Part shown: positions 1 to 6,014 of the stretch, in pieces
Layout of the letters: the number at the start of each line of letters is the position of its first letter
How positions within the stretch are numbered: the stretch's first letter is position 1
DNA from: a bacterium SM23_31
GTDB taxonomy: Bacteria > SM23-31
Assembly: GCA_001304035.1 (NCBI GenBank)
Contig: LJUD01000114.1
Span: 1-8,382, forward strand
Length of the DNA stretch: 8,382 bases
Direction of reading: 5' to 3'
Notes under the pieces: generated by a model
Told to the model about the DNA's origin: nothing
Databases searched by the model: none
What the model saw: only the letters and a program-made list of their open reading frames with translations
Program-made: the position numbers and the translations under genes

Positions 1-1
1 C

Positions 2-73
2 GTTGACCGGGCTGAGCACATTCAACTGTGCATCGATGCGATGACTTCGGTTGCAGATGACCTCGGCTTGTAA
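2..73 (+). CDS. C-terminal fragment of a plus-strand gene, possibly PLP-dependent transferase
   Basis: An open frame enters from the left edge and runs for 23 codons to a TAA at 71-73, giving a tail that ends in ...TSVADDLGL. A helix followed by a terminal D/E-LG-L/I is the usual ending of alpha-oxoamine synthase/aminotransferase class I-II enzymes (glycine C-acetyltransferase, BioF-like), so that family is a guess. The fragment is too short to prove homology or even to be certain that it is coding. It is convergent with the propeller gene at 180-1316 and separated from it by a hairpin terminator. Other PLP enzyme families, or an unrelated protein with a helical C-terminus, are equally possible. 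Confidence 0.4.
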   Translation, partial: VDRAEHIQLCIDAMTSVADDLGL

Positions 74-76
74 CCG

Positions 77-97
77 TTTTTCTCGCAAAGCCGCAGA
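77..97. repeat. Possible relic of a CGCAAAG/CGCAGAG-type dispersed repeat
   Basis: The short run CTCGCAAAGCCGCAGAG, just after the stop of the left-edge gene, resembles the CGCAAAGnCGCAGAG intergenic repeats I know from several bacterial phyla. Only about one and a half units are present. This rests on pattern memory only and could be chance. Confidence 0.2.
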
Positions 98-111
98 GAT
101 GAAAAATACTT

Positions 112-150
112 AGAAATTAAAGGAGATGATAACATAAAATATCATCTCCC
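112..150 (-). terminator. Intrinsic terminator of the propeller gene pair
   Basis: GGAGATGATA (122-131) and TATCATCTCC (140-149) form a perfect 10-bp stem with an 8-nt loop. Read on the minus strand, the stem is followed by TTTAATTTCTA, a moderate U-tract, so it fits as the terminator of the leftward propeller transcript whose stop codon is about 30 nt upstream. On the plus strand the stem is followed by CATAAACC, so it is a poorer terminator for the convergent left-edge gene. Confidence 0.65.
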
Positions 151-179
151 ATAAACCGCCCGGTCGATTTTGTATTTAT

Positions 180-1316
180 TTATTTCTCAACAATTTTATA
201 TTCGTAAACACTTATACCCTCTAAATCAACAAAAAACACTTGGGCACCGAACGTGTGAATACTGATTGGAGTAAATTCTTCAGCCCATGGTATTTCGTAA
301 AGAAATATGCCTTCATTATCATATATTTCCAGTTCGAAGTATGGTTCAGGATCATTTTTTTCAGGTTGTCTGGTAAACGTCATGACCCAGATTCTACCAT
401 GATTGTCGATACCTATACCTCTTGAAACCATATTCATTTTCGGCGATAAAATACCTCGTGCTCCACCTTCAAATTCTTTTACAATAGTTTTTGGTCGGCT
501 GATTTCGTAGCTCAACGGTCGGTCAACCGTTAATAATAGTTCTCCCTCAGATGAATATTTCTCAACCCTATTATGATACATAAACGTTATATAAATAAAA
601 TTATTATTATCCGAGCATGAATAGAACTGATTACCACTCCTGTTTACAAATATATCTTTATAATCAAATGGTTTACCAAATTCCCGCAGAAGCTCTCCTT
701 TATTGCTATAAATTTGTATTAGCGGTAAGGTATACTCTGTAACTGGTTCGGACAAAGCATCGAATGAATCTGTAATTATGCCGGAAATATTTTTAGTGAT
801 GAATTCATCGGAACGGAGCATTTGGAATTCTGCCGCACGTTCTCCAAATTTAAAAGTCCGCAATTCACGTCCTTCCTTCGATAAAACCGAAATACGGCTA
901 TTCCCCTGGTCGTAAATATACATATTTCCGTTAGAGGCAAGACCTATTGATCTAGGATATTCAAATTCACTGGGACCCTGACCTTTCCGTCCAAATGTGG
1001 CAAGATATTGCCCATTTGAATCGTATTTTTGAATTCTGTAATTTCCCGCATCGACTACGTAGATATTTCCATCGCTGTCCCTGGCAATATCCATCACCCT
1101 GTAGAGCATATAGTTTTCATCTTCAGTATCATACTCGCCAATCTTCTGCACAAATTCAATCTCAACTTTCGGTTCATCGCCCCATGCTGGAGCAATGTTG
1201 TGCACATAATTCACGCCATCTTTTATTTCGATGGTGTAGGTTTCATCACTTTTACCGCAATTAAATAAAAATGCAATTATAGTAATAAAAATAAATAATG
1301 CAGTTTTTATCCTCAT
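180..1316 (-). CDS. Putative lipoprotein, six-bladed beta-propeller (NHL-like) family, copy 1
   Basis: This 378-residue protein opens with a basic-hydrophobic signal sequence (residues 1-19) and a candidate lipidation cysteine, C20, in the context LFNC followed by GKSDE. The Asn before the Cys is not classical, so lipidation is likely rather than certain. The mature part has NHL/YWTD-like blades: about residues 74-109 (MDIARDSDGNIYVVDAGNYR), the linker FGRKGQGPSEF at 108-118, a second blade at about 121-155 (GNMYIYDQGNSRI), and weaker blades towards the C-terminus (YHNRVEKYSSEGELL, YFELEIYDNEGIFL). Proteins of this type (Pfam 'six-bladed beta-propeller', NHL relatives) are exported binding or scaffold proteins with no catalytic residues that I can identify; ligand unknown. 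The ATG has a good ribosome site (AAGGGAGA, 4 nt upstream). It lies 69 bp downstream of a paralogue and is probably co-transcribed with it; a hairpin terminator follows. Confidence 0.9.
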   Translation of the reverse strand: MRIKTALFIFITIIAFLFNCGKSDETYTIEIKDGVNYVHNIAPAWGDEPKVEIEFVQKIGEYDTEDENYMLYRVMDIARDSDGNIYVVDAGNYRIQKYDSNGQYLATFGRKGQGPSEFEYPRSIGLASNGNMYIYDQGNSRISVLSKEGRELRTFKFGERAAEFQMLRSDEFITKNISGIITDSFDALSEPVTEYTLPLIQIYSNKGELLREFGKPFDYKDIFVNRSGNQFYSCSDNNNFIYITFMYHNRVEKYSSEGELLLTVDRPLSYEISRPKTIVKEFEGGARGILSPKMNMVSRGIGIDNHGRIWVMTFTRQPEKNDPEPYFELEIYDNEGIFLYEIPWAEEFTPISIHTFGAQVFFVDLEGISVYEYKIVEK

Positions 1317-1385
1317 TTCATTCTCCCTTATTAATTCATAGAATAATTGTTTCTATTTCCCATACATCATTGGGTAGATTTTGTA

Positions 1386-2474
1386 TTACTTTTCAACAAT
1401 TTTGTATTCGTAAACGCACATTTCTTCATCCCTATCAATTAAATATACCAAGTCTTGAAAAATTCGCATGTAATTAAAATTCTGAGGAATTGGAAGATTC
1501 CCGAGAAGTATTCCGTCATTGTCAAAAATTTCTAATTCGAAATAGTCTGTAGGATTATCGCCTTCCTCCTTGAGTTTTTTATAGGTTTTTACCCAGATAC
1601 GGTTTTTATGGTCTATTCCGATGCCCGCAGTAAGCCGGTAAAAACTCAGAATACCTCTTCCAGGCTCAAAGATAATCGAATGTTCTTCGTCAACTCCCAA
1701 TTCGATATTTATCGGTCTGTCTGTCCTAAAAATGAGATTGCCTCCAGGAGAATATTTCTCAATCCTGTTTTGATCATCAAATGCAGCATAAATATTGTCA
1801 TCTTTATCCACATATAATCCATAATAATTTCCAAACAACGTTCGGAGTCTGTCACCATAGTCTTTTCTTTCGCCGAATGCTTTAATAAAATTACCATCAG
1901 CATCGTATAAAGAAATTAAAGGACAATCTCTTGCTATATTTTCAGCCGCATTATTACTGGTATTATTGAGAATGTTACCAGCTCGCGTTACGCATGAAAA
2001 CTCCCTTAGAAAAACTATTCTATTAATTTCTTTACCATCATTTGTCAGAATCAGACAACCGTTTAAATCAGCAACATAGAGGTTACCTTTTGAATCCATT
2101 TCCAGCTTTTTAGAAAAACCGAATTCACCAGGACCCTGTCCCTTTCTACCGATGGTTGCCAGATATTTCCCGTTTCTATCAAATTTTTGAATGCGGTAAT
2201 TTCCATTATCAAGAATGTATGTGTTTTCATCGGCATCTCTAACAAGGTCATAAGGCTTATAAAGTAGGTAATTCTCATCATCACCATCCAATTCACCAAT
2301 CTTCTGCACAAATTCCAGCGCAACCTTCAGCGTGTCACCCCAGAGCGGTGTATGGTTGTGTATGTACTTCACGCCGTCTTTGATTTCGATGGTGTAGGTT
2401 TCATCACTTTTACCGCAATTAAATAAAAGTGCAATTACAATGATAAAAATTAATAATGCAGGTTTAATCTTCAC
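1386..2474 (-). CDS. Putative lipoprotein, six-bladed beta-propeller (NHL-like) family, copy 2
   Basis: This 362-residue paralogue of the neighbouring propeller protein carries the same signal sequence and C20 lipobox context (ALLFNCGKSDE), so it is predicted to be exported and probably lipid-anchored. Blade-like segments include DENTYILDNGNYRIQKFD (about 82-99), the family motif IGRKGQGPGEF (108-118), GNLYVADLNG (130-139), DDNIYAAFDDQNRIEKYS and a C-terminal YFELEIFDNDGILL. No enzyme motif is visible; ligand unknown. The start is GTG at 2474. It is supported by AAGGA 8 nt upstream and by residue-for-residue alignment with the N-terminus of copy 1. No terminator separates it from copy 1, so it is likely the first gene of a two-gene transcript. 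Its leader is extremely AT-rich and I could not assign a promoter with confidence. Confidence 0.9.
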   Translation of the reverse strand: MKIKPALLIFIIVIALLFNCGKSDETYTIEIKDGVKYIHNHTPLWGDTLKVALEFVQKIGELDGDDENYLLYKPYDLVRDADENTYILDNGNYRIQKFDRNGKYLATIGRKGQGPGEFGFSKKLEMDSKGNLYVADLNGCLILTNDGKEINRIVFLREFSCVTRAGNILNNTSNNAAENIARDCPLISLYDADGNFIKAFGERKDYGDRLRTLFGNYYGLYVDKDDNIYAAFDDQNRIEKYSPGGNLIFRTDRPINIELGVDEEHSIIFEPGRGILSFYRLTAGIGIDHKNRIWVKTYKKLKEEGDNPTDYFELEIFDNDGILLGNLPIPQNFNYMRIFQDLVYLIDRDEEMCVYEYKIVEK

Positions 2475-2633
2475 TGCGGATTCCTTATATTTATATATAT
2501 ACCATGTTATATTTTTTATATTTACATGTAAGCATATAAATAAACAAAATCAACGGGAAAAATAAAATTTATTACCCATCCGGGAAAAAATGTCGGATTT
2601 CGTAAAATATTTTGCTCAAAAACAATTTTTTTC

Positions 2634-2662
2634 TTGACATTCAAAATAAAAATTTTTACATT
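2634..2662 (+). promoter_or_regulatory. Orphan plus-strand sigma-70-like promoter
   Basis: A perfect TTGACA at 2634-2639 is followed by a 17-nt spacer and TACATT at 2657-2662 (4 of 6 matches to TATAAT). It points right, away from the propeller genes and into the 3' end of the leftward TPR/HEAT gene, so it has no protein-coding partner. AT-rich DNA produces such matches by chance, although the full -35 hexamer is notable. Confidence 0.35.
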
Positions 2663-2668
2663 TTTAAC

Positions 2669-2764
2669 CGTAAGATTTGTATTTTGTACAATCTCTATCA
2701 ATCTCATTTATTTTCTAAAGAGCTTGCCGGTATAATGATCAACTATACCGGCATTCTATTTATG
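2669..2764 (+). ncRNA. Candidate small RNA (about 95 nt)
   Basis: This is the interval from the predicted start of the orphan promoter to the end of a hairpin with arms TGCCGGTATA (2725-2734) and TATACCGGCA (2744-2753), loop ATGATCAAC. The hairpin is followed by TTCTATTTAT, a weak U-rich tail. Promoter, short non-coding interval and stem-loop are arranged as in an sRNA gene. The poor U-tract and lack of any recognised family keep this speculative; the hairpin could instead end the leftward TPR/HEAT transcript or be an operator. Confidence 0.22.
2725..2753. terminator. Perfect 10-bp hairpin between convergent signals
   Basis: Arms TGCCGGTATA (2725-2734) and TATACCGGCA (2744-2753) pair perfectly around a 9-nt loop. 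It lies 123 nt beyond the stop of the leftward TPR/HEAT gene and is the only strong stem-loop there, so it may stop that transcript. Neither side has a run of five T, so it is not a textbook intrinsic terminator. A symmetric protein-binding site is the alternative. Confidence 0.4.
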
Positions 2765-2875
2765 TACTATATATTAAGTTATTTATTTCCCGTTTAGCGC
2801 CGGGGCAATCAAGAAATAGAACAGCGCTCCGTGCCGCTTTTTCATCTGATAACGATACTGTTACAATAAAATTCG

Positions 2876-3979
2876 TCAATATCTTTTAATTATTTCCAAC
2901 AGAGCCTTGACGGCGCGCGGGTCTTTGCTTTTTCCGAGAAATTCGATAGTATCTTTACGGAAAGCCATATTTTTATGCGTTTTTGCAACCTTTATAATCA
3001 GCGGAAGACTTGCTTTTCCATCCATTCTCAATAACCTGGATAGTGCAGTAGACTGTATATCTTCATCAAAATCACCGAATAAAATTGCTTCTATGGCAGG
3101 GATAAAGGCTGGATTTTTAATGATATTTCTCGACGAGAGCGCCGAAAAAGCATAAGCGCGAATATCCGGATTTTTATGTGTTGTGATGATTTTTACAAAT
3201 AACGGATCTCTTTTAGCCGAATCCGCACGTGCCAATGTTGAAATATGATTTTGCAGAACCTTTAGACTGTCTTCCTTCCAGATGATTTCCTCCAAAACAT
3301 CAAAATATTTACCCGGCTCTCTTCTGCTGATTGAACTCAATGCATACGAAAGCAAATCAGTATTTTGTTCAGCCCGTGCAATATCAAGGAAATACTTTGT
3401 TGCTTCTTCAGATTTATACTTTATAAGCATACTGAGAATAGCCTGGCGGATTTTTATATTTTCCGTGCGGGTATAGAGTTCCATTAGTGGAGGAAGTACA
3501 GTCTTTTCATCAGCGTTCCCCAGGGCATATAAAGCGGCAAGCGCAATCTCGTCATTTTGTGCTTTTTGCAATTGCTGTACTTTCAGCATATAATTTTCGT
3601 TTCCTAAATCTGCCAGATAAAGACCTAACCTTATCATATTTGCCTGAGCGTCATCGACCCACTTGCTGTCGGGATATTTTTCTACAAATGTTTCATACGC
3701 CTCAAATGTTTTTCCCAACTCCGGGACGGTATTTCCCGCCAGTTTCTCCTGTGCATAGCACTTCCAGTACTCTGCATCGTCAACATAGCTGCTTTTTGGG
3801 TATCTTTCTATAAATTTCAACATTGCATCATGCGCATCCTGCCACTTTTCTTCGAGGATCAATTTATTTGCCTGATTGTAAGTTGTAGTTTGTGCCACTC
3901 CCATTTCAGCAAATAGAAAACAGACAGCAAGAGCAACCAAAATGCCAATGCTTATTAGACTCTGATTTTTGAATTTCAT
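2876..3979 (-). CDS. Exported TPR/HEAT-repeat protein of an ECF-sigma module
   Basis: This 367-residue protein has a Sec signal peptide (hydrophobic core about 8-24, likely cleavage after GVA at 27-29). Residues 34-125 contain two TPR-like repeats of the YbgF/BamD style (NKLILEEKWQDAHDAMLKFI, ERYPKSSYVDDAEYWKCYA, then AYETFVEKYPDSKWVDDAQ). Residues of about 130-367 are a run of HEAT/armadillo-type helical pairs (for example EIALAALYALGNADEKTVLPPL, NPDIRAYAFSALSSR, DPRAVKALLEII). Such all-helical solenoids act as protein-binding scaffolds; no catalytic residues are visible. I recall exported proteins with this order of repeats beside ECF sigma/zinc-finger anti-sigma pairs in Acidobacteriota and related phyla, which fits the upstream neighbours. 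The ATG has a strong ribosome site (AAAGGAGA, 6 nt upstream). It is separated from the anti-sigma gene by 408 bp containing palindromes, so it may have its own promoter. Confidence 0.9.
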   Translation of the reverse strand: MKFKNQSLISIGILVALAVCFLFAEMGVAQTTTYNQANKLILEEKWQDAHDAMLKFIERYPKSSYVDDAEYWKCYAQEKLAGNTVPELGKTFEAYETFVEKYPDSKWVDDAQANMIRLGLYLADLGNENYMLKVQQLQKAQNDEIALAALYALGNADEKTVLPPLMELYTRTENIKIRQAILSMLIKYKSEEATKYFLDIARAEQNTDLLSYALSSISRREPGKYFDVLEEIIWKEDSLKVLQNHISTLARADSAKRDPLFVKIITTHKNPDIRAYAFSALSSRNIIKNPAFIPAIEAILFGDFDEDIQSTALSRLLRMDGKASLPLIIKVAKTHKNMAFRKDTIEFLGKSKDPRAVKALLEIIKRY

Positions 3980-4054
3980 CTCTTTTCTCCTTTAAATAGA
4001 ATGGATAAAAATATAATTTTTTGTAAAAATTTATTAATCTGATTTTGCTCTTTG

Positions 4055-4077
4055 TCCCCCCGCATACTGCGGGGGGA
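4055..4077. repeat. C6/G6 palindromic element (REP-like hairpin)
   Basis: TCCCCCCGCA (4055-4064) and TGCGGGGGGA (4068-4077) form a perfect 10-bp, very GC-rich stem with a 3-nt loop in otherwise AT-rich DNA. There is no U-tract on either side, so a terminator is unlikely. The strong contrast in base composition suggests a dispersed REP-like element. If transcription of the TPR/HEAT gene starts upstream, it would form a stable 5'-UTR hairpin. Confidence 0.6.
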
Positions 4078-4152
4078 TAATATATACCTGTTTGTGAAAG
4101 CATAGCTGTTAACATATATGTCCTATCGAATATTCTGGAGAACTATGCGATG

Positions 4153-4195
4153 TTAACCTCTCCCTTAAGGGAGAGGTTAAGGGTGAGTGTGAAAA
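4153..4195. repeat. 28-bp perfect palindrome of the CTCTCCC...GGGAGAG type
   Basis: TTAACCTCTCCC (4153-4164), centre TTAA, and GGGAGAGGTTAA (4169-4180) form a perfect palindrome, followed by GGGTGAGTG. The CCTCTCCC / GGGAGAGG + TTAAGGGTGAG combination is a dispersed intergenic repeat that I recognise from many unrelated bacterial genomes. No open frame or transposase accompanies it. Because it is symmetrical and not followed by a T-run, terminator function is doubtful. Confidence 0.6.
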
Positions 4196-4215
4196 ATTAA
4201 TCCCGCTAAGCGGGA
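4191..4215 (-). terminator. Possible terminator of the sigma/anti-sigma operon
   Basis: TCCCGCT (4201-4207) and AGCGGGA (4209-4215) form a short GC-rich stem; with a realistic 3-nt loop it is six base pairs. On the minus strand it is followed by TTAATTTTTC, a usable U-tract. It lies about 170 nt downstream of the anti-sigma stop codon. The stem also resembles the other TCCC...GGGA palindromes in this window, so it may be a repeat that doubles as a terminator. Confidence 0.45.
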
Positions 4216-4387
4216 CAAATAACTAAATCTATACAATTTTTTTAGTTCTCCCGGCATTTTGTCTGAAATGGGATAACCCATTGATAATTAATAGATATTC
4301 TGATTGTCATTTCTTATGAATATATTCTATAATGTCATTGTATTTAATCTATTTTGTTCAAACAAAAGTCCTGATGATCCATTTTTT

Positions 4388-5170
4388 TCAAAAACTACCC
4401 TTTCTTGTAATCCTGTCTATTTCTTCAAGGTTTATTTTAAGCATCAGCGCACTGCTTTTAATACCGGATTGGAGCAGTTCTATTTCAAATTCATTGCCGC
4501 CGTTTTCAAATTGTATAATTTTAAGCAGAACTAGCTGAAGGTCAAGAATAAGTTCCAATAACTCTTCACGCTGCTGATATAGAAGCCCTGAGCCTATGTA
4601 TTGTGCTTCTTTAACCAGTTGACGCGATACCTCTTTCTGGCTTGAAAAATCGAGCCCGTATATATCGTCCGTTGCCGGATCATAATTAACGATACTGCTC
4701 AGAATTACTTTTGAGCGCTCAAGATACTTCTGGATACGGCTTTCAAAAACCGATTGGTCCGGTACGTTATACTCCTCCTGCACAGCGTATTCGGGCGAAA
4801 AGAACTCCCGTCCGATAAACATTCCCACAGCGATCAACAACACTGCAGCTATGGGATTATAAACAAGCTTTGGCTTAAAGATCAGTATATGAACAAGACT
4901 ATTCCACCATTCTTTCCAAACCGGAACAGGCTTTGAAACATTTTCAATTTTATTTGAAAGCCGTGCACAGTAATTTTTCCAATATTGTGCATCCGGTTCA
5001 TAAAGCCGCCGCTTATCCATAACTTTAATTACGGATTCCGCTTCGGCAAACTCTTTAGCGCACTTATTGCATTTCTCAAGATGAGCATCAAACCAGGATT
5101 GCTGCTCATCGTTTAATTCATGATAAAGTGCATCGAGAAAAAGTTTTTTACTTTTCACACAGTCGCTCAT
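4388..5170 (-). CDS. Membrane anti-sigma factor with zinc-binding (zf-HC2/ZAS) domain
   Basis: This 260-residue protein pairs with the upstream ECF sigma factor. The cytoplasmic N-terminus has the zinc-binding anti-sigma pattern C4-x25-H30-x3-C34-x2-C37 (HLEKCNKC), the domain that clamps sigma regions 2 and 4. One transmembrane helix follows at about 105-121 (NPIAAVLLIAVGMFIG), placing residues from about 122 to 260 in the periplasm. That portion is predicted helical (YLERSKVILSSIVNYDP, LYQQREELLELILDLQLVLLKII, a terminal ALMLKINLEEIDRI) and resembles C-terminal regions of anti-sigma factors in ECF operons of Acidobacteriota and FCB bacteria; it is the likely sensor part. The ATG overlaps the sigma stop codon (ATGA), so the two are translationally coupled. 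Whether release is redox-driven or by proteolysis cannot be told; an isolated C68 also lies in the cytoplasmic segment. Confidence 0.94.
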   Translation of the reverse strand: MSDCVKSKKLFLDALYHELNDEQQSWFDAHLEKCNKCAKEFAEAESVIKVMDKRRLYEPDAQYWKNYCARLSNKIENVSKPVPVWKEWWNSLVHILIFKPKLVYNPIAAVLLIAVGMFIGREFFSPEYAVQEEYNVPDQSVFESRIQKYLERSKVILSSIVNYDPATDDIYGLDFSSQKEVSRQLVKEAQYIGSGLLYQQREELLELILDLQLVLLKIIQFENGGNEFEIELLQSGIKSSALMLKINLEEIDRITRKGSF

Positions 5171-5760
5171 TTTGCATTCTCCATTTCCGTTTCTTTAGTA
5201 TAAAATGATAGTTCTTTTTGCAGTTTTTTAATTGCCCTGAACAGCGTACTTTTGACCGTGCCCTCAGCTACGTTTAGGATTTCTGCGATTTCTTTCAACG
5301 GTAAATCCCTGTAGTGACGCAAAACAAATATAGTTCGTTCTTTATGCGTGATTTTTTTTAGCGCTTTTTCAATATGCATATTAATCCGGCTTAATTCCGT
5401 ATATTGTTCAGGATTCCCGGTTCGTGAATCTTCATAATTTTGTATATTTCCCATTTCATCGATGATAGAGTTTTCCTGAAATTTTAATGCTGATAAGGAT
5501 TTTTTTCTCTTCTTGTTGATGCAGGTATTAACCGTAACCCGGTAGAGCCATGTACTTAATTTTGCTTCCCCCCTGATTTTGTCCAAGGATTGATACAACT
5601 TGAGAAAAACTTCCTGTGAAATATCCTCAGCATCGTAATGACTTCCGGTCATACTCAGCGCAAAATAATAGACATTCTTTTTGTGATATTCAACTATCAT
5701 ACGGAAAGCGGGGCTATCGCCGCTGCGGGCACGCCGTATAAGTAGCTGCTCTTCTTTCAT
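5167..5760 (-). CDS. RNA polymerase sigma factor, ECF (sigma-70 family) subfamily
   Basis: This 197-residue protein has the two-domain ECF layout. Sigma-2 lies at about residues 20-86, including the core-binding YYFALSMTGSHYDAEDISQEVFLKLY stretch (in particular DAEDISQEVF, 43-52) and the -10-recognition segment GEAKLSTWLYRVTVN (64-78). After a linker with acidic residues comes sigma-4 at about 127-182, with the helix-turn-helix LPLKEIAEILNVAEGTVKS (153-171) that reads the -35 element. It directs polymerase to an envelope or stress regulon. The ATG is supported by GGGAAG 3 nt upstream (CGGGAAGTAA-ATG). It heads an operon with its anti-sigma factor (4-bp overlap) and is preceded by a promoter-like sequence of the sigma-E class, suggesting it activates its own transcription. 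Length is typical; no key segment is missing. Confidence 0.96.
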   Translation of the reverse strand: MKEEQLLIRRARSGDSPAFRMIVEYHKKNVYYFALSMTGSHYDAEDISQEVFLKLYQSLDKIRGEAKLSTWLYRVTVNTCINKKRKKSLSALKFQENSIIDEMGNIQNYEDSRTGNPEQYTELSRINMHIEKALKKITHKERTIFVLRHYRDLPLKEIAEILNVAEGTVKSTLFRAIKKLQKELSFYTKETEMENAK

Positions 5761-5792
5761 TTACTTCCCGTTTTACATTCTTATTTCTTTGA

Positions 5793-5820
5793 TATGACGT
5801 AAGGTATGGTAAAAAAGTTT
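5793..5820 (-). promoter_or_regulatory. Putative autoregulatory ECF promoter of the sigma operon
   Basis: On the minus strand, AAACTT (5820-5815) is followed by exactly 16 nt and then GTCATA (5798-5793). The E. coli sigma-E consensus is GGAACTT-N16-GTCtaa, so the AACTT and GTC cores and the spacing all agree; the GG of the -35 is missing (GTAAACTT). Transcription would start near 5787, leaving a leader of about 27 nt with GGGAAG at 5764-5769. ECF sigma genes are commonly self-activated. This reading is inferred from motif resemblance only. Confidence 0.5.
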
Positions 5821-5887
5821 ACAAAAAAACAGGAATTTAGCATTTTATTATGTAATAGTATTATTTCTTTTTTCCTTGTCAGGAAGA

Positions 5888-5917
5888 AATAAAAAAAGGG
5901 CACGGAGACCGTGCCCT
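5888..5917 (-). terminator. Intrinsic terminator of the gamma-lyase transcript
   Basis: On the minus strand, GGGCACGG-TCT-CCGTGCCC (5916-5898) is a perfect 8-bp GC-rich stem (nine with the flanking A-T pair), immediately followed by TTTTTTTATTTC. This is a textbook rho-independent terminator, 97 nt beyond the stop of the PLP enzyme. It also shields the sigma operon from read-through, since it lies just upstream of that operon's promoter. Confidence 0.9.
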
Positions 5918-6014
5918 AACTATAAAATTATTTTTTTAATTTTTCGGGATAAATAAATTACACAATTTACAGGCATTCAGGCTACTAACCGAAAGCTATA
6001 AATCGACCACTATT

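Larger units (their letters stand above)
148..2474. repeat. Tandem gene duplication (units 148-1316 and 1359-2474)
   Basis: The two propeller genes are same-strand copies of one unit. Homology extends past the stop codons: the flanks starting CCCATA at 148 and at 1359 match at 22 of 29 positions, with identical spacing to a shared GATTTTGTATT. Within the 5' coding part, 46 bp are identical (1225-1270 versus 2383-2428), covering the lipobox region and the start of the mature protein. By hand alignment 83 of the first 119 residues are identical. The middle of the proteins is hard to align, and the last eight residues (YEYKIVEK) match again. Confidence 0.9.
2475..2875. other. 401-bp intergenic region, AT-rich, no protein gene
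   Basis: The stretch between the propeller pair and the TPR/HEAT gene contains an AT-rich leader for the propeller gene with a perfect TTACATGTAA palindrome (2522-2531), a plus-strand sigma-70-like promoter (2634-2662), and a 10-bp-stem hairpin (2725-2753). The short open frames on both strands lack ribosome sites and have low-complexity translations, so I do not call any protein here. Confidence 0.6.
3980..4387. other. 408-bp intergenic region holding a cluster of palindromes
   Basis: No convincing gene lies between the TPR/HEAT gene and the anti-sigma gene. The region carries three perfect stem-loops (4055-4077, 4153-4180, 4201-4215) and two weaker dyads: AATGGG/CCCATT at 4267-4282 and TTTTGT/ACAAAA at 4352-4367. 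On the minus strand, TTAACA is followed 20 bp later by TATATA just upstream of the first hairpin. That could be a promoter for the TPR/HEAT gene, but the spacing is too long to be persuasive. Confidence 0.6.

Noticed and set aside
1359..1380. CCCA/TGGG stem-loop between the two propeller genes as a terminator
   Set aside because: Four-base stem with an 8-nt loop is too weak, so co-transcription of the pair remains more likely.
2522..2707. 61-codon minus-strand open frame just upstream of the second propeller gene
   Set aside because: No ribosome site, AT-driven low-complexity translation, and it overlaps the probable leader and the opposing promoter signals.
3487..3813. 108-codon plus-strand open frame opposite the TPR/HEAT gene
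   Set aside because: Antisense to a gene with clear repeats and signal peptide; translation shows no domain and no ribosome site was seen.
4267..4282. AATGGG/CCCATT hairpin as terminator of the anti-sigma gene
   Set aside because: Only a 6-bp stem and no T-run on the minus strand; the stem at 4201-4215 is a better candidate.
3980..4300. CRISPR array suggested by several palindromes in a row
   Set aside because: The palindromes differ in sequence and spacing; there are no regular direct repeats, spacers or cas genes.
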